Shown here: positions 23,636 through 36,010 of the stretch, piece by piece
How positions within the stretch are numbered: position 1 is the stretch's first letter
Layout of the letters: every line of letters starts with the position of its first letter
Assembly: GCF_965363235.1 (NCBI RefSeq)
Contig: NC_134846.1
Location: forward strand, 62,919,121-62,983,120
DNA from: Mytilus galloprovincialis
Taxonomy: Eukaryota; Mollusca; Bivalvia; Mytilida; Mytilidae
Length of the DNA: 64,000 nt
Direction: 5' to 3'
Made by a program: the position numbers and the translations under genes
The notes under the pieces: generated by a model
Databases searched by the model: none
Seen by the model: the letters and a program-made list of their open reading frames with translations, nothing else
What the model was told of the DNA's origin: nothing

Positions 23636-24652
23636 CTAATTTTCTACTTTTAACAATAAATAACATTTCAAAATTTGTGGAAGTGGTAATGTTTCAATGT
23701 TTTGTCCAAAATATTTTCCTTTACAACTTTCACTGACTGCTGTTCTCAATATCCTTCGACATATTTGTTTTAGCGATGGTGCATTTCTTGTAAAATCATC
23801 AAGATAGCCTATAGCCGCAGCATTTCTTCCTGTGGCATCATGTAATGAATGTTTTACACATCGTATAAGCCACATTGGAACTCCTGCTAAAAGAATCAAT
23901 CTCATCATCTCAAAATCTTTATATTTAGAAGCCCAGAATAAAGGACTGTTTTGGTATGAGGACACTACTCTAGGTCCATCTAAATTACTTCCATTTAGCA
24001 CAAGTGCTTTAGTAATGTGAGATGTCACCTTGTACATCATGGCAGTAATGAGGGGTGTGTAGTTATATCGGTCTGTGATATTTACACTAGCACCATTGAC
24101 TATTAAATATTCCACAAGATCTGGCATTTGCTGTCTAGCAGCCACCCATAGTGCTGTATGTCCAAAATTATCTTGCGCATCAATATCAGCTCCTGCATTC
24201 ACCAGGGATATAACTCCTTCAGTAAAATGCATCCTACATGCTGTAATTAAAGGAGGTTCTCTTCTGTTTAATTCATCCTTACTGACGGTGTTCAAACAAG
24301 TTTTACCTCTCCTTTCAGAATGTCGCATTAACAAATTAAAGATATCAAAATGTCGCTTATAAAGGGACAGTGACAAAACCGTTGCCCCTTTCACTAGAAT
24401 ATTGAAATCAGCATCTGGGTGAGACAACAATATATTCCTTACATTTTGTGCATTGCCAGAAATAACTGCCATGTAGAGATCAAAGAAAATATGTGACTGA
24501 TTATAAAAGTTTATAGCCTGGAATGACCCAGTCACTAAAATACCTTCATTTTTCATGTTATCAGCTGATTTTGGCTGGAATGTACTATAGTCTTCCCGAG
24601 ACACACGTTCAACTCGACTTAACATTGTCGCTGTATTGAGATCTATTGACAA
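23636..24652 (-). CDS. ankyrin-repeat and SOCS-box (ASB-like) protein
   Basis: A single-exon frame of 338 codons. Residues ~56-262 carry about six ankyrin repeats; the clearest reads GHTALWVAARQQMPDLVEYL (164-183) and ends NGASVNITD. A SOCS box follows at ~292-333: a BC box SLKQICRRIL (293-302), which in this family binds elongin B/C, and a Cul5 box with LPLP at 322-325, which recruits Cullin-5. The expected role is substrate receptor of a Cullin-5 ubiquitin ligase, with the ankyrin face choosing an unknown substrate. The first ATG of the frame is taken as start, and the tail ends soon after the SOCS box as in ASB proteins. I cannot assign it to a numbered ASB. It faces away from IFT27, 539 bp off. 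Absence of introns could mean an ancient retrocopy or simple gene structure; the frame is intact. Confidence 0.85.
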   Translation of the reverse strand: MSIDLNTATMLSRVERVSREDYSTFQPKSADNMKNEGILVTGSFQAINFYNQSHIFFDLYMAVISGNAQNVRNILLSHPDADFNILVKGATVLSLSLYKRHFDIFNLLMRHSERRGKTCLNTVSKDELNRREPPLITACRMHFTEGVISLVNAGADIDAQDNFGHTALWVAARQQMPDLVEYLIVNGASVNITDRYNYTPLITAMMYKVTSHITKALVLNGSNLDGPRVVSSYQNSPLFWASKYKDFEMMRLILLAGVPMWLIRCVKHSLHDATGRNAAAIGYLDDFTRNAPSLKQICRRILRTAVSESCKGKYFGQNIETLPLPQILKCYLLLKVEN

Positions 24653-25191
24653 TTCTTTGATAGCACTATTTCATGAACATCAGTTTATAGTTTATAGTAA
24701 CTTTTTTTTACAATTGTGATTACATCAATACATTACGCATGAAGCTTACGTCACTACTGCACTACACTGAAATGTGATCTTCTATCATAATCCCTACCCG
24801 GGTTTCATATTTCAATCAATTCTGGGTTCGTGTTTCAATAATCGATAAATTTGGTGAATATGTGATTGTCCGTGCAAACCTTTCCATGAAATCGATGCAT
24901 ACATCAATTTTTTAATAGGATAATTTCATAATTTCATTCAAAAACAGGATATACGTTTTTGCTGTGCGGTTAATCAAACTAAACAAGGTGACCAAACCCA
25001 CAAATTAGTTGCAGAGTATTTTGATGTTGATTTCCGGTTAATGCTTGTGAAGAACAAGCTTTGTGATTGGTGAACTGAGGACATATGATCCAATTAAAAA
25101 GTCCAATACAAACTATTCGTACATTCCTTGCCATTTACCAAAACATTGAACTTTTAGTATTTTGATAACATTATTACCATCAAAATACACC
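24653..25191. promoter_or_regulatory. shared intergenic region of a divergent gene pair
   Basis: These 539 bases separate the start codons of the ASB-like gene (-) and IFT27 (+) and must hold at least part of both promoters and 5' UTRs. An inverted CCAAT box (GTGATTGGTG) lies near 25065. I looked for an RFX X-box, common at cilia genes, and saw no convincing one. No TATA box was assigned. Confidence 0.45.
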
Positions 25192-28100
25192 ATGCCAACT
25201 TGTTTAAGAGCAAAATGTATAATCGTTGGTAAGTTGAGAGTCCACCATTTTTGCAAAAAAGTATAATTTCAATACAACAATGCCCTTATTTTACTTTTAA
25301 AGATATATAATTTCTACATGTCATATGTCAGACTGTCAGATAAAAAATGTATGTACCAGGTCATGTCATGATGTCCATGAAGATGTACTGACTAAGTATG
25401 GTCTACAAGCTATCGACACATTTTATGGACTGTACGAATGCGGCTGTAGTCCTTTTGTCCATATAGTTAATTTCAGCCTTAATAGTCGGTTTGATGATAG
25501 TCTGACTAAATAATGGAGCATATCATAGCTAGTCAAGTAATGGAACATCTAAAAAAAAACAATATTTTATATGATTTACTACATGGTTTCCGATCAAAAC
25601 GCTCTTGCAAGAGACAACAATATTAACATACAAACTGATGTCGTTGTGATGGACTTTGCTTAAGCTTTTGACAAAGTCCCTCACAAAAGGTTACTTTACA
25701 AATTAAAATACTTAAACCTTAACCTTAAAGTTTCATCCCAAAAAATCAAATATCGGGCATACATGTCATTAGTCAGACCTAAGCTTTAGTACAGCTTTTG
25801 CGTCTGGGACCCTCACACCAAAAATCAAATCAACCAAATTGAGATGGTCCAACTAAGAGCTGCTCGCTACACATGTAATAGATATCCATGATATCACAAT
25901 ACCAGCTCTGTCTCAAATATGCTTGATCACCTACCGCAGCCTACATTAGAATTGAGACGTATACAAACAAGACTAGTGGTATTCTATAAGATCATACACC
26001 AATACATAGCAATCTACCCTAAAGATCCTCTCTCTCGTTAAATCAGACAGTAGAACAAGACATAAACATACCAACCACTTTAAACAAATTCAAACAAATA
26101 AAGATTCTTACAAGTTTTCATTTTATCCACATACAATAGTACAATGGAACTTACTTCCTACATCCTTTGTACAACAGTCAACGGCTTCAAAGAGCAGATA
26201 TCTATATCTACTCTTTCACAAATATTCTAAAAACTGCATAACATGTACATAGTTTTACCAAGAAATATACATAGGATAACAATCCACAAAAAAAAATAAT
26301 TAATAATTAAATCACTGTTATATTTTTACTTTATTTATTTTTTTTTCTAAGCACCAATGCAATGTAACGTAATATTACTGCAAATTTATTTCTTTTTAAT
26401 TGTAAATAAGCCACGCATGCAACGGCACGTAATAGTCCAAGTTGTGACTGAGTGCGGAAATATGAAGATAGATAGATAGATAGACTTTCGTTTTAAGTAG
26501 CAATACACAGTTAGAAGTTTAGTTTCGCATTATGGCTAATTTGCTATGGTGATTTTTTTAAATATGAAAGTTTTTGTGCAACATGTGCAATAAAATTGAT
26601 TTTTAGATAATTGAAGAATAATATAGCCTTCTTAGTGGGTTCATGTGAACATTTAGAATGTTTTTAGCATGTTTTATAGGCCATTTATCTGTTTGACAGT
26701 CCGTATTTTCCTATCCGTACCACCCATAGGTCCCTAAATTATTGTAGTGTTTATCAACAAAGATTTTGCGCTTGATCTTTTCAATTCAATTTAATGTAAA
26801 AACGAGCAGAAATGCATATGATTTTTTTTGGACCATTTAATAGATATATAAACTTATGTTTTCAGGAAAGGTATCACTGTAATTGATTGAAATTTTCCTT
26901 TGGACCAAATTTTGGAGACTTTTGTGACATGTTCAACCCCCTTTTTTGCTATATTTTGTATCAAAGAAATGCAGATTGTTGCCATGGTTACACCCAAAAG
27001 GGATTATATTTCACCATTATGACCATTATAAATCAAATCTATGGAAGATTCTCTTTCTATAAATATATAAATGCATAACACAAATATTAAACCTTATGTG
27101 TTAAACAGGAGGGGAAAGAGGGTGTTTAAAATTTATGAGTGTCAATTTTAAGTTTTTTCCTAACTGTGTATTGCTACCTTAGTCAGAATAATTATGATGT
27201 CTTGTAAGCATAATGGTGGTCACTTTGTTTACTTGTTTGAGGAAATTGGTTAATATTAGTATTACTTAAAGTTCTGTTACTCTTCCCGAGACTGGTCATG
27301 TAATTATTCTTGTTGGGACTTCCTGCTTCTTGCACGTGCCCGACATACGTCTTGGCTTGGCTTGTTGTCCCTAGGAACTATAATTATGACGTCACTCACC
27401 AGGTTCAGGGCAGTCTACACTTACGATTTGAAATGAGCAGATGCTCATATCGTTTGGCTTTAAATATGGAACCTTTATTTAAACAACTGGTAGACTAGCT
27501 GCCACTGTATATTTTATTCAGTATTCTTTTATGTAATTGTATGTTCAACCATAATGTATGTCTTTAAAACCAACCAAGATGGCCAACATGGCTAAAAATA
27601 GTACATAGGGTAAAATGCAGTTTTTGGATCATATCTCTGAAACCAAAGCATTTAGAGCAAATCTGCTGTACATAAAATTGTTATGAGGTTAAGATCTATC
27701 TGCCCTGAAATTTTCGCACCAATTGGGCAACTTGTTGTTGGGTTGCTGCCCCTGAATTGGTAATTTTAAGAAAATTTTGCAGCTTTTGGTTATTTTATTA
27801 AATATTTTTATAGCTAGAGATAAACTGTAACAGCAATAATGTACAGCAAAGAAAGAACTACAAATAAGTCAACATGACAAAAGTGGGCAATTGACCCCAT
27901 AAGGAGTTATTGCCCTTTATAGTAAATTTTTTACAATTTTCATAAATTTTATAAATTTTTTTACAAAATATTTTCCACTGTCACATTCTGGGCTATTTTC
28001 ATTATTGTCAAAGATAATTGTTAGCAGCAAGATTAAAGTAAAGTTAGATCTACAAACACATCACCAACACCAAAACACAATTTTGTCATGAATCCATCTG

Positions 28101-31100
28101 TGTCCTTTGTTTAACATGTCTAATATGCACATAAACCAAGGTGAGCAACACAGGCTCTTTAGAGCCTCTTGTTAAACAAACTCATCCTGTGGATTCGTTC
28201 CTTTAGATAGTTAACTTGTAACTGGTATATAAATAGTACATAGATGAAACTGAGCACAAGTTTTAAATATTTATCAATTTGACAAATATCTCATACACAT
28301 AATTTTTTTCAGGTGATTCTTCTGTAGGAAAGAGCTCCATATGCCAAGTTTTTCACAGCGATGGATCACACTTTCCTAAGAATTACACAGTAGTAAGTTT
28401 ATAATTTATTAGGCTGGAACTTGTCCAGTAAATTAATTTAAAATTTCATGCATTATCCAAAATATAAACACATTAATCAATACAAATCACTTCAGTTGTA
28501 GCAAATTAGAAAATCTGTCATTTTGTAGTTTTACCAAAATTTCAAACATTACTAAATGGAAAAATGAAATAAAAAAATGGGGTCACCATTCATTTACACT
28601 CACAATCTGCCTAGTAATGGAAATGAAATAGAACATTTGCTTGTCAACTCTGCAAATTTTTCCTACTGAATAGAAGTTGAGGTGACCATATTTCCATACC
28701 AATCCTTTGTACACTAGTCATGACAGTATACATACATTTATATGGATAATTAAAAATGATATATAATTTATCTTGTTTACGACAAAGAAAATCACCAGAT
28801 TATCAATAAGCATAAATTTACAAATGTGGTATGAAAAGAAATACATAAATCTATGACATCATGTTATGAATAAATTCAATTTTGATATAAACGTATATAA
28901 ATGATACTAAATAATTTTTTGAAGTTTAAAATGTCCAAAATATACAAATACAATTAGTTGATTATTTGATGATTCTTTCCAATTGTCAAACATCCATATC
29001 ACAGAGAGACAAAAAAAAGAGGAGTAAAACATTAAATTGGACATAAAAAAGGGCGAGAATCTAAGGTCAGTCTTGCCTGTTGGTGGGTAATTTGAAATTT
29101 TCAATGAGTATGTAAGTTCAATTTGAAATCTTTTATTTTCAGACAACTGGTGTAGAACTAATGGTGAAACATGTCAATATACCAGATACCAAAGATACAG
29201 TTGTAAGTTATATTCTTATCTATTATTAACAAAATAATAAATTTTACATGTATTGTTATCTATTTAGAACTTCATGTGTAATCCTACACATTTAAACAAC
29301 TGTGAACAATTTTTTTTATATAATAACAAATAAGTTTATGCATCCTTTAAATCAACAACAGCATATTAAGCACATGCCTTGAACAATCATTGTGTAAAAG
29401 TTTCATGAGAAGTATATATTAAAAGCATATTTAATTTATCAAGAGACATGATTTCGCCTCTCTCACCATGCTCACTAAAAACTCTGGAACATTTTTTTTT
29501 TAAATTCAAAAATTTTTGTGATGCTTTTATCATGTTTATTAGATACACGCAAAGAATTCAAAAGGATATGTTTTAGCAAAAGTAAAAAAAATCACATCTT
29601 ACATTTTTGTAGCATTATTTATAAAAGTATGCAGCATTTTCTGAAATTGAAATAATTGTGTTTATTATTCAACAATCCCAATGATGAACACCTTAAAAAC
29701 AACTCAATTTACACAAAACAAGAGCTAGTTTACATGGACCCTACACATCACATGTGTAAAATTTGGTGAGGATTTTTAGGCAAGCATGATTAAGTAAAAC
29801 AAAACATGCATTGATGAACATAAACTATAAACCATGTTATGTTAGAATCGTACTATAACCACCTTAGTCCATCTATTTTAATAATGGAACAAACTAGTAT
29901 CGAATGTAATAATAGCTACTTCTATTAAGATACTTGGCAACTAAACACAATCAAATATTAGTATACAGATTGTGTATGATTTATATAATAATATATGTAT
30001 TTATATGTTCATTTTTGTGCAGGAACTCTTCATGAATGATTCTGCTGGAAAAGAAATATTTTCTGATTTAGTACAGAAATTTGTAAGTACATGTGTATAT
30101 ATATGTTATGAGTGAGAAAAATTCCTAACAGTAATTGTAATTTTACAGAAGTTAATTTTTATAGTGGGAGTCAAGTGAATGAAAGAAGATAAAAGGTAAT
30201 AATCATTGAGATGTCAACCCAACAACACAATCAATACATCTAAAGGTGGTCACATGGCCTTTTATAAAATATATTGTTGGCAAAAACCAGGAATAATGAG
30301 TTCTGAATTAACAACCTCAGTTACTTACATGTGTATTTGGGAAACAAACAATGAGAAAAACATTGCAGAATTCAGATTTTGCCAAGTTACTGAAACCCAT
30401 TGTGATGTGTCAGTGATGCTTTCACCATCATAACCATTCTATAAACCTGTAAGTCAGCACATTTCTAGGTCATCTGAATGTCCCTCACATGCATGTGATG
30501 CTAGACTGACTGGTTAAATTGTGCATGTACATGTATGGTTAGCTCATTTCTAAAAATACTGGTGAATTTATAATATTGCAACTTTATAGTTCTTTGATTT
30601 AGTTTCGTTCAGAAATGTTTTTGCATCATATATAACATGTACAGATGTATCAATTTTATTATGCAGAAACAAGTATTTTCTTTAAGGTGGGATATCCATT
30701 GGATTAAACAATGGAATAACACAGTGCTCAAACAGTGCAAGATTAGTCTTGTTATAAAGGTTTAACTGATGTAAACAAATTTTACATATACAATCAGTTC
30801 AATTGTGGGGCTATTATTTTAAACATTTTGTGTTTGTCTGATGGATTTGTATGACAAATCATATTTTTCTTATTCAATAAAATAATTTATCATGGGAGAT
30901 AACTCAGATGATTTAATGGTAAAAATTATCTTTTTTGTTTAAATAGAATGTGAATGATTGTTAATACAGCTTTATTCTTGATATTTTTCAGTGGGATCAC
31001 CCTAATGTTATCATGGTTGTATATGATGTCACTAGTGAAACTTCATTTTCTAGTTGTGCAAAGTGGTTAGAAAGGGTACGGTCACAAAAACCAGATGTAC

Positions 31101-32629
31101 ATCTACCAGGTATATGATACGATATGATTGCATTGGTATAAGCCTAGCATGACTAGATTATATATTTGATTTACTCTCCTTTTAAATTTTCAAGTTTAAG
31201 CATAGTAAAATACATAACTGATTTATTTAAAACAGCAAAATTTTGTACAACAGTAATTTAACAGTAAAATGGTGTTATGAAATACTCTTGTACATGCATT
31301 TTTTAAGACACTATTTAAACTTACAAATCTTTCTGGAAGTTTTGGTTTTTGTTTGAAAGTTAAAGGAGTAGGTCCGGTAAGACCCCTTTTTGGCCCCAAA
31401 ATATAACAGTTTTACAAAATTGTTAAAATGTAAACTTTTAGTTATTTATTTGACAGTTGAATGCGTCTGCCACATAAATATGAGCTGTTTTTGACTATGC
31501 AATGCACATATATCGGTTTGTAGCGCCATTAAGTCATGCTAAATTACTGAAATCTTCAAAATTCTAGCATTTTAGTTAAATTTTAGACGGTTTCCGTGTA
31601 AAACGAAAGTGGCCGCATTCGTGTTCATCCTTAATATTGAAATGTAAGTTGTATTTTATGATATTACATAACATATATAAAGGTTGTGGATGAACACGGA
31701 TGCGGCCACTTTCATTTTTGACAAAAACCATCTGTAAAGTGACATTTTTCAGCATATTTGGTAGATTTTTCATATTTGAGCTGGAATCGGGTCGTTTTTA
31801 ATGACTAAATCAGTTAAAATCTTTCACATAAACTAATTGAATCAAGTGAAATAGACACTTAAGTGTTTAAAAAGTGGTCAAAATCTTTCGTCAGATGAAA
31901 CTGAAATTTGAGGCCAAAATGAGTCCTTACCGGACCTTCTCCTTTGCAGCTTTAAAAAAGGACTTGTTGGAATAAACTTTTGTTCATAGATCACAGATCA
32001 ACAGAATTGGAATGGAAATAAAATGTAAAGTATAAAACGTTTTGTTTATTTTTCTTTTACAGGTGTGTTAGTAGCAAACAAAATAGATTTAGATCAGAGA
32101 AGATTAATAAGTCCTAAAGCTGGTCAGGAATTTGCAAACTCAAATGGTCTCAAATATTTTGAATGCTCAGCAGTAAGTATTAGAGACTTTTAAATGTAAA
32201 ATTAAACAAGGGGTTTTAACAAAAATATCTACTTTCTCTCTTTATCAAGCAAGCTGTTTTGATTTCTTCTTTTTTAGTCCTCAACCCTCCCCTAACCTAG
32301 GACTGAGATGTGACAGCACAGCATAAGAACAAACTATAAAAATAAGTTGTAATAGGCTCAACTCAAAAGCTTTTCATTGTTGATTTCTAGTTTTTCGTAA
32401 AATTGTTGTTCCTTATGCTTTTTACAATTAATGATCTATTATTCTTATTGTTGGGAAAAGCTTCCAATAATCCATTTCTAAGTGCATGGGAATATGTAAA
32501 TAATTATGTTGTGTTTTTTTGTTATTGTAGAAAGAAATGCAGAATGTGGATGGTTCATTTTACTACCTGGCTAATGAATTCTACAAACTATACCAGGAGA
32601 AGATAGAGACATTTAAAACACTCACATGA
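25192..32629 (+). CDS. IFT27: IFT27 (RABL4), small GTPase of the IFT-B complex
   Basis: Seven exons: 25192-25228, 28313-28392, 29143-29202, 30023-30082, 30992-31109, 32063-32172 and 32531-32629. They join in phase with GT-AG borders into 187 codons, against 186 residues in human IFT27. G motifs are present: P-loop GDSSVGKS (13-20), TTG (40-42), DSAGKE (65-70, with the family's Ser and Lys where most Rabs have DTAGQE), NKID (124-127) and CSA (153-155). Segments KWLERVRSQKP, LPGVLVANKID and KEMQNVDGSFYYLANEF parallel the human protein. There is no C-terminal prenylation cysteine, as usual for IFT27. It pairs with IFT25 and serves intraflagellar transport and BBSome exit from cilia. The start sits right before the first beta strand, as in human. 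The gene looks complete and functional. Introns carry a LINE and several short elements. Confidence 0.96.
25440..26485 (+). mobile_element. degenerate CR1/Jockey-type LINE fragment
   Basis: Reverse-transcriptase pieces are readable: LYDLLHGFRSKRSC near 25565, DFA(stop)AFDKVPHKRLLYKLKY near 25650, and after a jump SLVRPKL, VWDPHTKNQI and QLRAARYTCNRYP (25760-25880). The end resembles the usual FILSTYNSTMEL/FFPHTIVQWN tail region. Several frameshifts and stops are present, and the catalytic YxDD block is missing, evidently through an internal deletion around 25725. The 3' end runs into (GATA)n at about 26465-26485, typical of LINE tails. It lies in IFT27 intron 1. Confidence 0.7.
26497..27177 (+). 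mobile_element. TIR element, GTAGCAATACACAGTTAG family, long copy
   Basis: Starts with GTAGCAATACACAGTTAG and ends with CTAACTGTGTATTGCTAC, a perfect 18-base inverted pair. It is 681 bp long with no transposase, so non-autonomous. It lies directly after the LINE in IFT27 intron 1. The target duplication is unclear. A 143-bp relative is at 57737-57879. Confidence 0.75.
27570..28173 (+). repeat. dispersed mollusc repeat ending in a hairpin
   Basis: From CAACCAAGATGGCCAACATGG to GGCTCTTTAGAGCCTCTTGTT, recognised as a family common in bivalves. The end contains the palindrome AGGCTCT-TT-AGAGCCT. No CTRR follows, so a Helitron is not claimed. It lies in IFT27 intron 1. Confidence 0.5.
31362..31945. 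mobile_element. 584-bp foldback (MITE-like) element
   Basis: Outer inverted termini AAAGGAGTAGGTCCGGTAAG and the complement of CTTACCGGACCTTCTCCTTT bound the element. A second inverted pair of about 26 bases (GAAAGTGGCCGCATTCGTG and CACGGATGCGGCCACTTTC) is centred near 31650. The transcript could fold on itself. It lies in IFT27 intron 5. No coding capacity. Confidence 0.75.
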
Positions 32630-32796
32630 TCATCAGAAACATTCTAATTAATTTATTACATTCCGTCCAACTTCTGTTATTATGTAGTAAAATACATTCA
32701 CTACAATTCATAGTTTTCATTACTGTTGCCTCATTGACCAGTGAGTGTGTGTCCATTTCGTCTGCACTTATATGCTGTATGATATATCAAGATTTC

Positions 32797-32821
32797 ATTT
32801 TTTTTTTTTTTTTTTTTTTTT
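32797..32821 (+). repeat. poly(T) tract
   Basis: About 25 uninterrupted T just upstream of a SINE-like repeat and some 170 bases after the IFT27 stop codon. Confidence 0.95.
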
Positions 32822-32828
32822 ACATAAA

Positions 32829-33018
32829 TATGGCTGTTAGTTTTCTCGTTTGAATTGTTTTACATTGTCTTATCGGGGCCTTTTATAGCTGACTATGCGG
32901 TATGGGCTTTACTCATTGTTGAAGGCCGTACGGTGACCTATAGTTGTTAATGTCTGTGTCATTTTGGTCTTTTGTGGATAGTTGTCTCATTGGCAATCAT
33001 ACCACATCTTCTTTTTTA
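32829..33018 (+). mobile_element. SINE-like dispersed repeat
   Basis: Contains TCTCGTTTGAATTGTTTTAC, GGGGCCTTTTATAGC, GAAGGCCGTACGGTGACC and GTCTCATTGGCAATCATACC. It is a longer relative of the insertion at 17655-17787. It may lie within the IFT27 3' UTR. Confidence 0.65.
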
Positions 33019-33274
33019 TATCAACTGCTTTAGAAACTTTTATGCACTGCCTTAAATTCCCTAAAAAAACAAAGGTCTCTCATATTTTGTGAAATGGATA
33101 AAAATTGTTGGAAAATTAAACTTTGATAGTGTTTGTTCAAAATTCTAGAATCTGCTTGTGCTAGAATTTCAATAGTCCTTAACATTAAATTATGATATGC
33201 TATTCAAATTGATTCTCCTTGACAAAAATTGATTTTGTAATAATTTGGGGGTAATATTTATCACAAATCTTTAT

Positions 33275-33620
33275 GCCCCCGCTGTAGCGTAGTGGGCATT
33301 AAGATTTTACACTTGTTATGAAACTTATACTAAATCCTTACTACAACAAAACACAGATCCAGTTTGAATTTTGAAGGTGTCACTTATACTGTTCTAGAGT
33401 TATGCCCCTTTACATATGGAATAAAATGCTGAGTTTTTGTTTCTGTTCTCTTAATTTTATAAGTTTGATGGATCTTATACACAATGCTTATTACTACAAA
33501 ACACAGATCTAGTTTGAAATTATTATTTTGGAGGGGGGATTTTTACTGTTCTAGAGTTATGCCTCTTTAGTATCTGTTCTGTAACTTTAGTTTGCCTCAG
33601 CCAAATGTTATGAAACTTAT
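33275..33620 (+). repeat. dispersed repeat with about three internal copies
   Basis: ATGCCCCCGCTGTAGCGTAG begins it. The phrases CTACAACAAAACACAGATC and CTGTTCTAGAGTTATGCC then recur at intervals of about 130-150 bases. Confidence 0.5.
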
Positions 33621-35048
33621 ACTGAATGCTTGCTACAACAAAACACATGAATTCAAATAAAATTGAAATATATATAGATGTAATAAGCTTTTCCAAATTA
33701 CTTCTTGATGTCAATTTTAAAAAGGATGAATTTTAGTTGTTGTGAGGAAAATAATCACAAATTTTGAGAAACATCTTTTATGTGTGAGGATTTCAATAAA
33801 AAATGATATGTAAGTACAATATGAATTCCAAATTGATCCCTGATGTCAAAATTGTGGTAAAAACTTGAATAGTTGATAAAAAATGATAATCTATAAAAAA
33901 AAAAAAAATTAAAAAAAATGTCTGTTTTTTCAAAGATTTCAATTAAAAGTATTATTTTTGAAGCTAAAATGAATCCCTATTTTAAAAAATATTCTTGCTT
34001 GAATTTTGACAAAACTTTGCTGTCCTCAAAATTTATGAAAAATTGGCATCCCATGAACATGAATTGCTTTGACTGCTGATCAATATCTGTGCCTCACACA
34101 AAAATATGCAAGTGGGTCCTTTGTTGACATATTAGTTTTCTTGTTATCTATCCAAATGAAGTAAGAATGGTTTATGAAGTATCTTAAATAAAAGATAATA
34201 GTAATCATAAAAACATTGAGAACTATTTGATAGGAAAAGTAAAATAGATGGTTCTACTAACTAGTATTGTGAATTCCACATTGTGTACTTATGTATACAT
34301 ATTGTGATTAAATTTATTTCAAAGCCACACAATTCAAGAATACAGTTAGTAGTTAAGACAAATTATTACCAAGAAAGCTTCTCAGATCAAAGTTATCATC
34401 TTATTAACTGGAAAGCTTCAATTTCATTAGATTTCTTTTTTTTTCAAGGGGTATTATTCCAGAAAGTAAGAATTCAAAGAAGACATGTTAATTGTGAATT
34501 TGAAATGTATTTCATGGTTGAAAACAATGCTTAATATATTGCCCAATGCCAATTATGATAAAATCATCTGTCACTTCTAATATGCTGATGATTAATTTCT
34601 TAATGTTCTTTCCTTTTTGCCTTTTTTTTGTACTGAACATGCATTAAACATTTGCCACTAGATGTTAGAAAAACAAAAATCAATCAATAAGTCTTTCCTG
34701 AATATTACTAAAAATTTGCAGACAAACAAAATATCAATTTCCTAAACTGCTAGATGACATGTTGAAAAATAAACTTTTCCTATAAGTGTTCTATTACCAT
34801 TATTGATTTCAAATATATGTAAACTTCCATCAATTTTATGTTTTCACATATATTTGCAATGTTTTAGACCCTAGCATATTTTCATTTATCATGTTAACTA
34901 TGTATGCCCAGCGAGAATTGAAACAAATCTGACATGTTCATAACATTTATTCTACTGTTTTGTTACTGCTCCTTCACACCTTTGTACAATGACTGAAAAT
35001 AGTCTCAAACAATCCCAATGCAATATTTTAATGCTCCTGCTTTTTAGT
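33621..35048. other. AT-rich stretch without recognised genes
   Basis: Homopolymer A tracts near 33900 and otherwise plain AT-rich sequence. The open frame at 34283-34534 shows no protein character. Confidence 0.4.
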
Positions 35049-36010
35049 GCAGATCTGAAAGAGGGATGAAAGATACCAGAAGGATAGTCAAACTCGTAGA
35101 TTGAAAATAAACTGACAAAGACATGGGCTAAAAAAAAAGGCAAACAGACAAATAATAGTACAGAAGACACAACATAGAAAACTAATGACTAAGCAACACG
35201 AACCCCATCAAAAACTGGGGGTGATCTCAGATGCTTCTGAAGGATAAGCAGACCCTGCTCCACATGTGGCACCTGTCATGTCGCTTATTTTATTACAAAT
35301 CCGGTAAATAGTCTAACTCAGTAGGTCACATTCGTGAAGAGGGAAGGGTATTGTAGTTACGACAGAAGGAACATATCCGATATCATCTGTGAAAGGGTTA
35401 TTCAATAACGGTCAATTAACTCGTGATGAAGTCCGCAAAATTTACATAGGGATGATTTCAACTTCACCATTTGGAACTCTTGGTTAAATAGCCTCCTTGT
35501 AAGTCAAGGGAATCATGATAGGAAATACAGGCCCTGGAATATCGTATCAATTGGGAGATATATACTCAATTTGCAGGTGCTGCTGAAATGTTGCTACATA
35601 GAAATGGAAAGTTCACAATTGAGAAGCTGAAATCATCTCTTTTGTCGTAAAGTTTTGTTTTCAACTGACCCTCATTGTCAATTCTTAGATGTAAATCAAG
35701 ATATGAGGCAGACTTAACTGTATCAGTAGTATCCTTGATCTCTAGTTCAATGGAATAGATTCGTACAACATAGTCTCCAAATTTTGTATTAGTGAGAGAA
35801 CATCATCTATATAGCGGAACGTAAAGTTAAAGGACATTGCTGACTTCTTATCTTTCTTCCTAAGAAGTTCATTTCTAAAGTCAGCCTCAAAATAATAAAG
35901 AAACAAGTCGGCAAGAAGATATGCTCAATTGGTTCCCAAAGGAATTCTGACAGTCTGTTGAAAAACACGTCCCCAAAATGTAACAAATATGTTATCATCC
36001 TGATTTTATC
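35049..36010 (-). mobile_element. 5'-truncated reverse-transcriptase retroelement fossil, copy 2
   Basis: Read on the minus strand, this matches the element at 1165-1920 and extends somewhat further upstream into the reverse-transcriptase region. It shares the 3' tail with CCACATGTGGAGCAGG and the terminal AGTTTGACTATCC block. It is broken in several places. It lies downstream of IFT27 in otherwise gene-free DNA. Confidence 0.65.

Noticed and set aside
27570-28173. Helitron end at the AGGCTCTTTAGAGCCT hairpin
   Set aside because: No CTRR follows the hairpin and no TC start was found, so only a dispersed repeat is reported.
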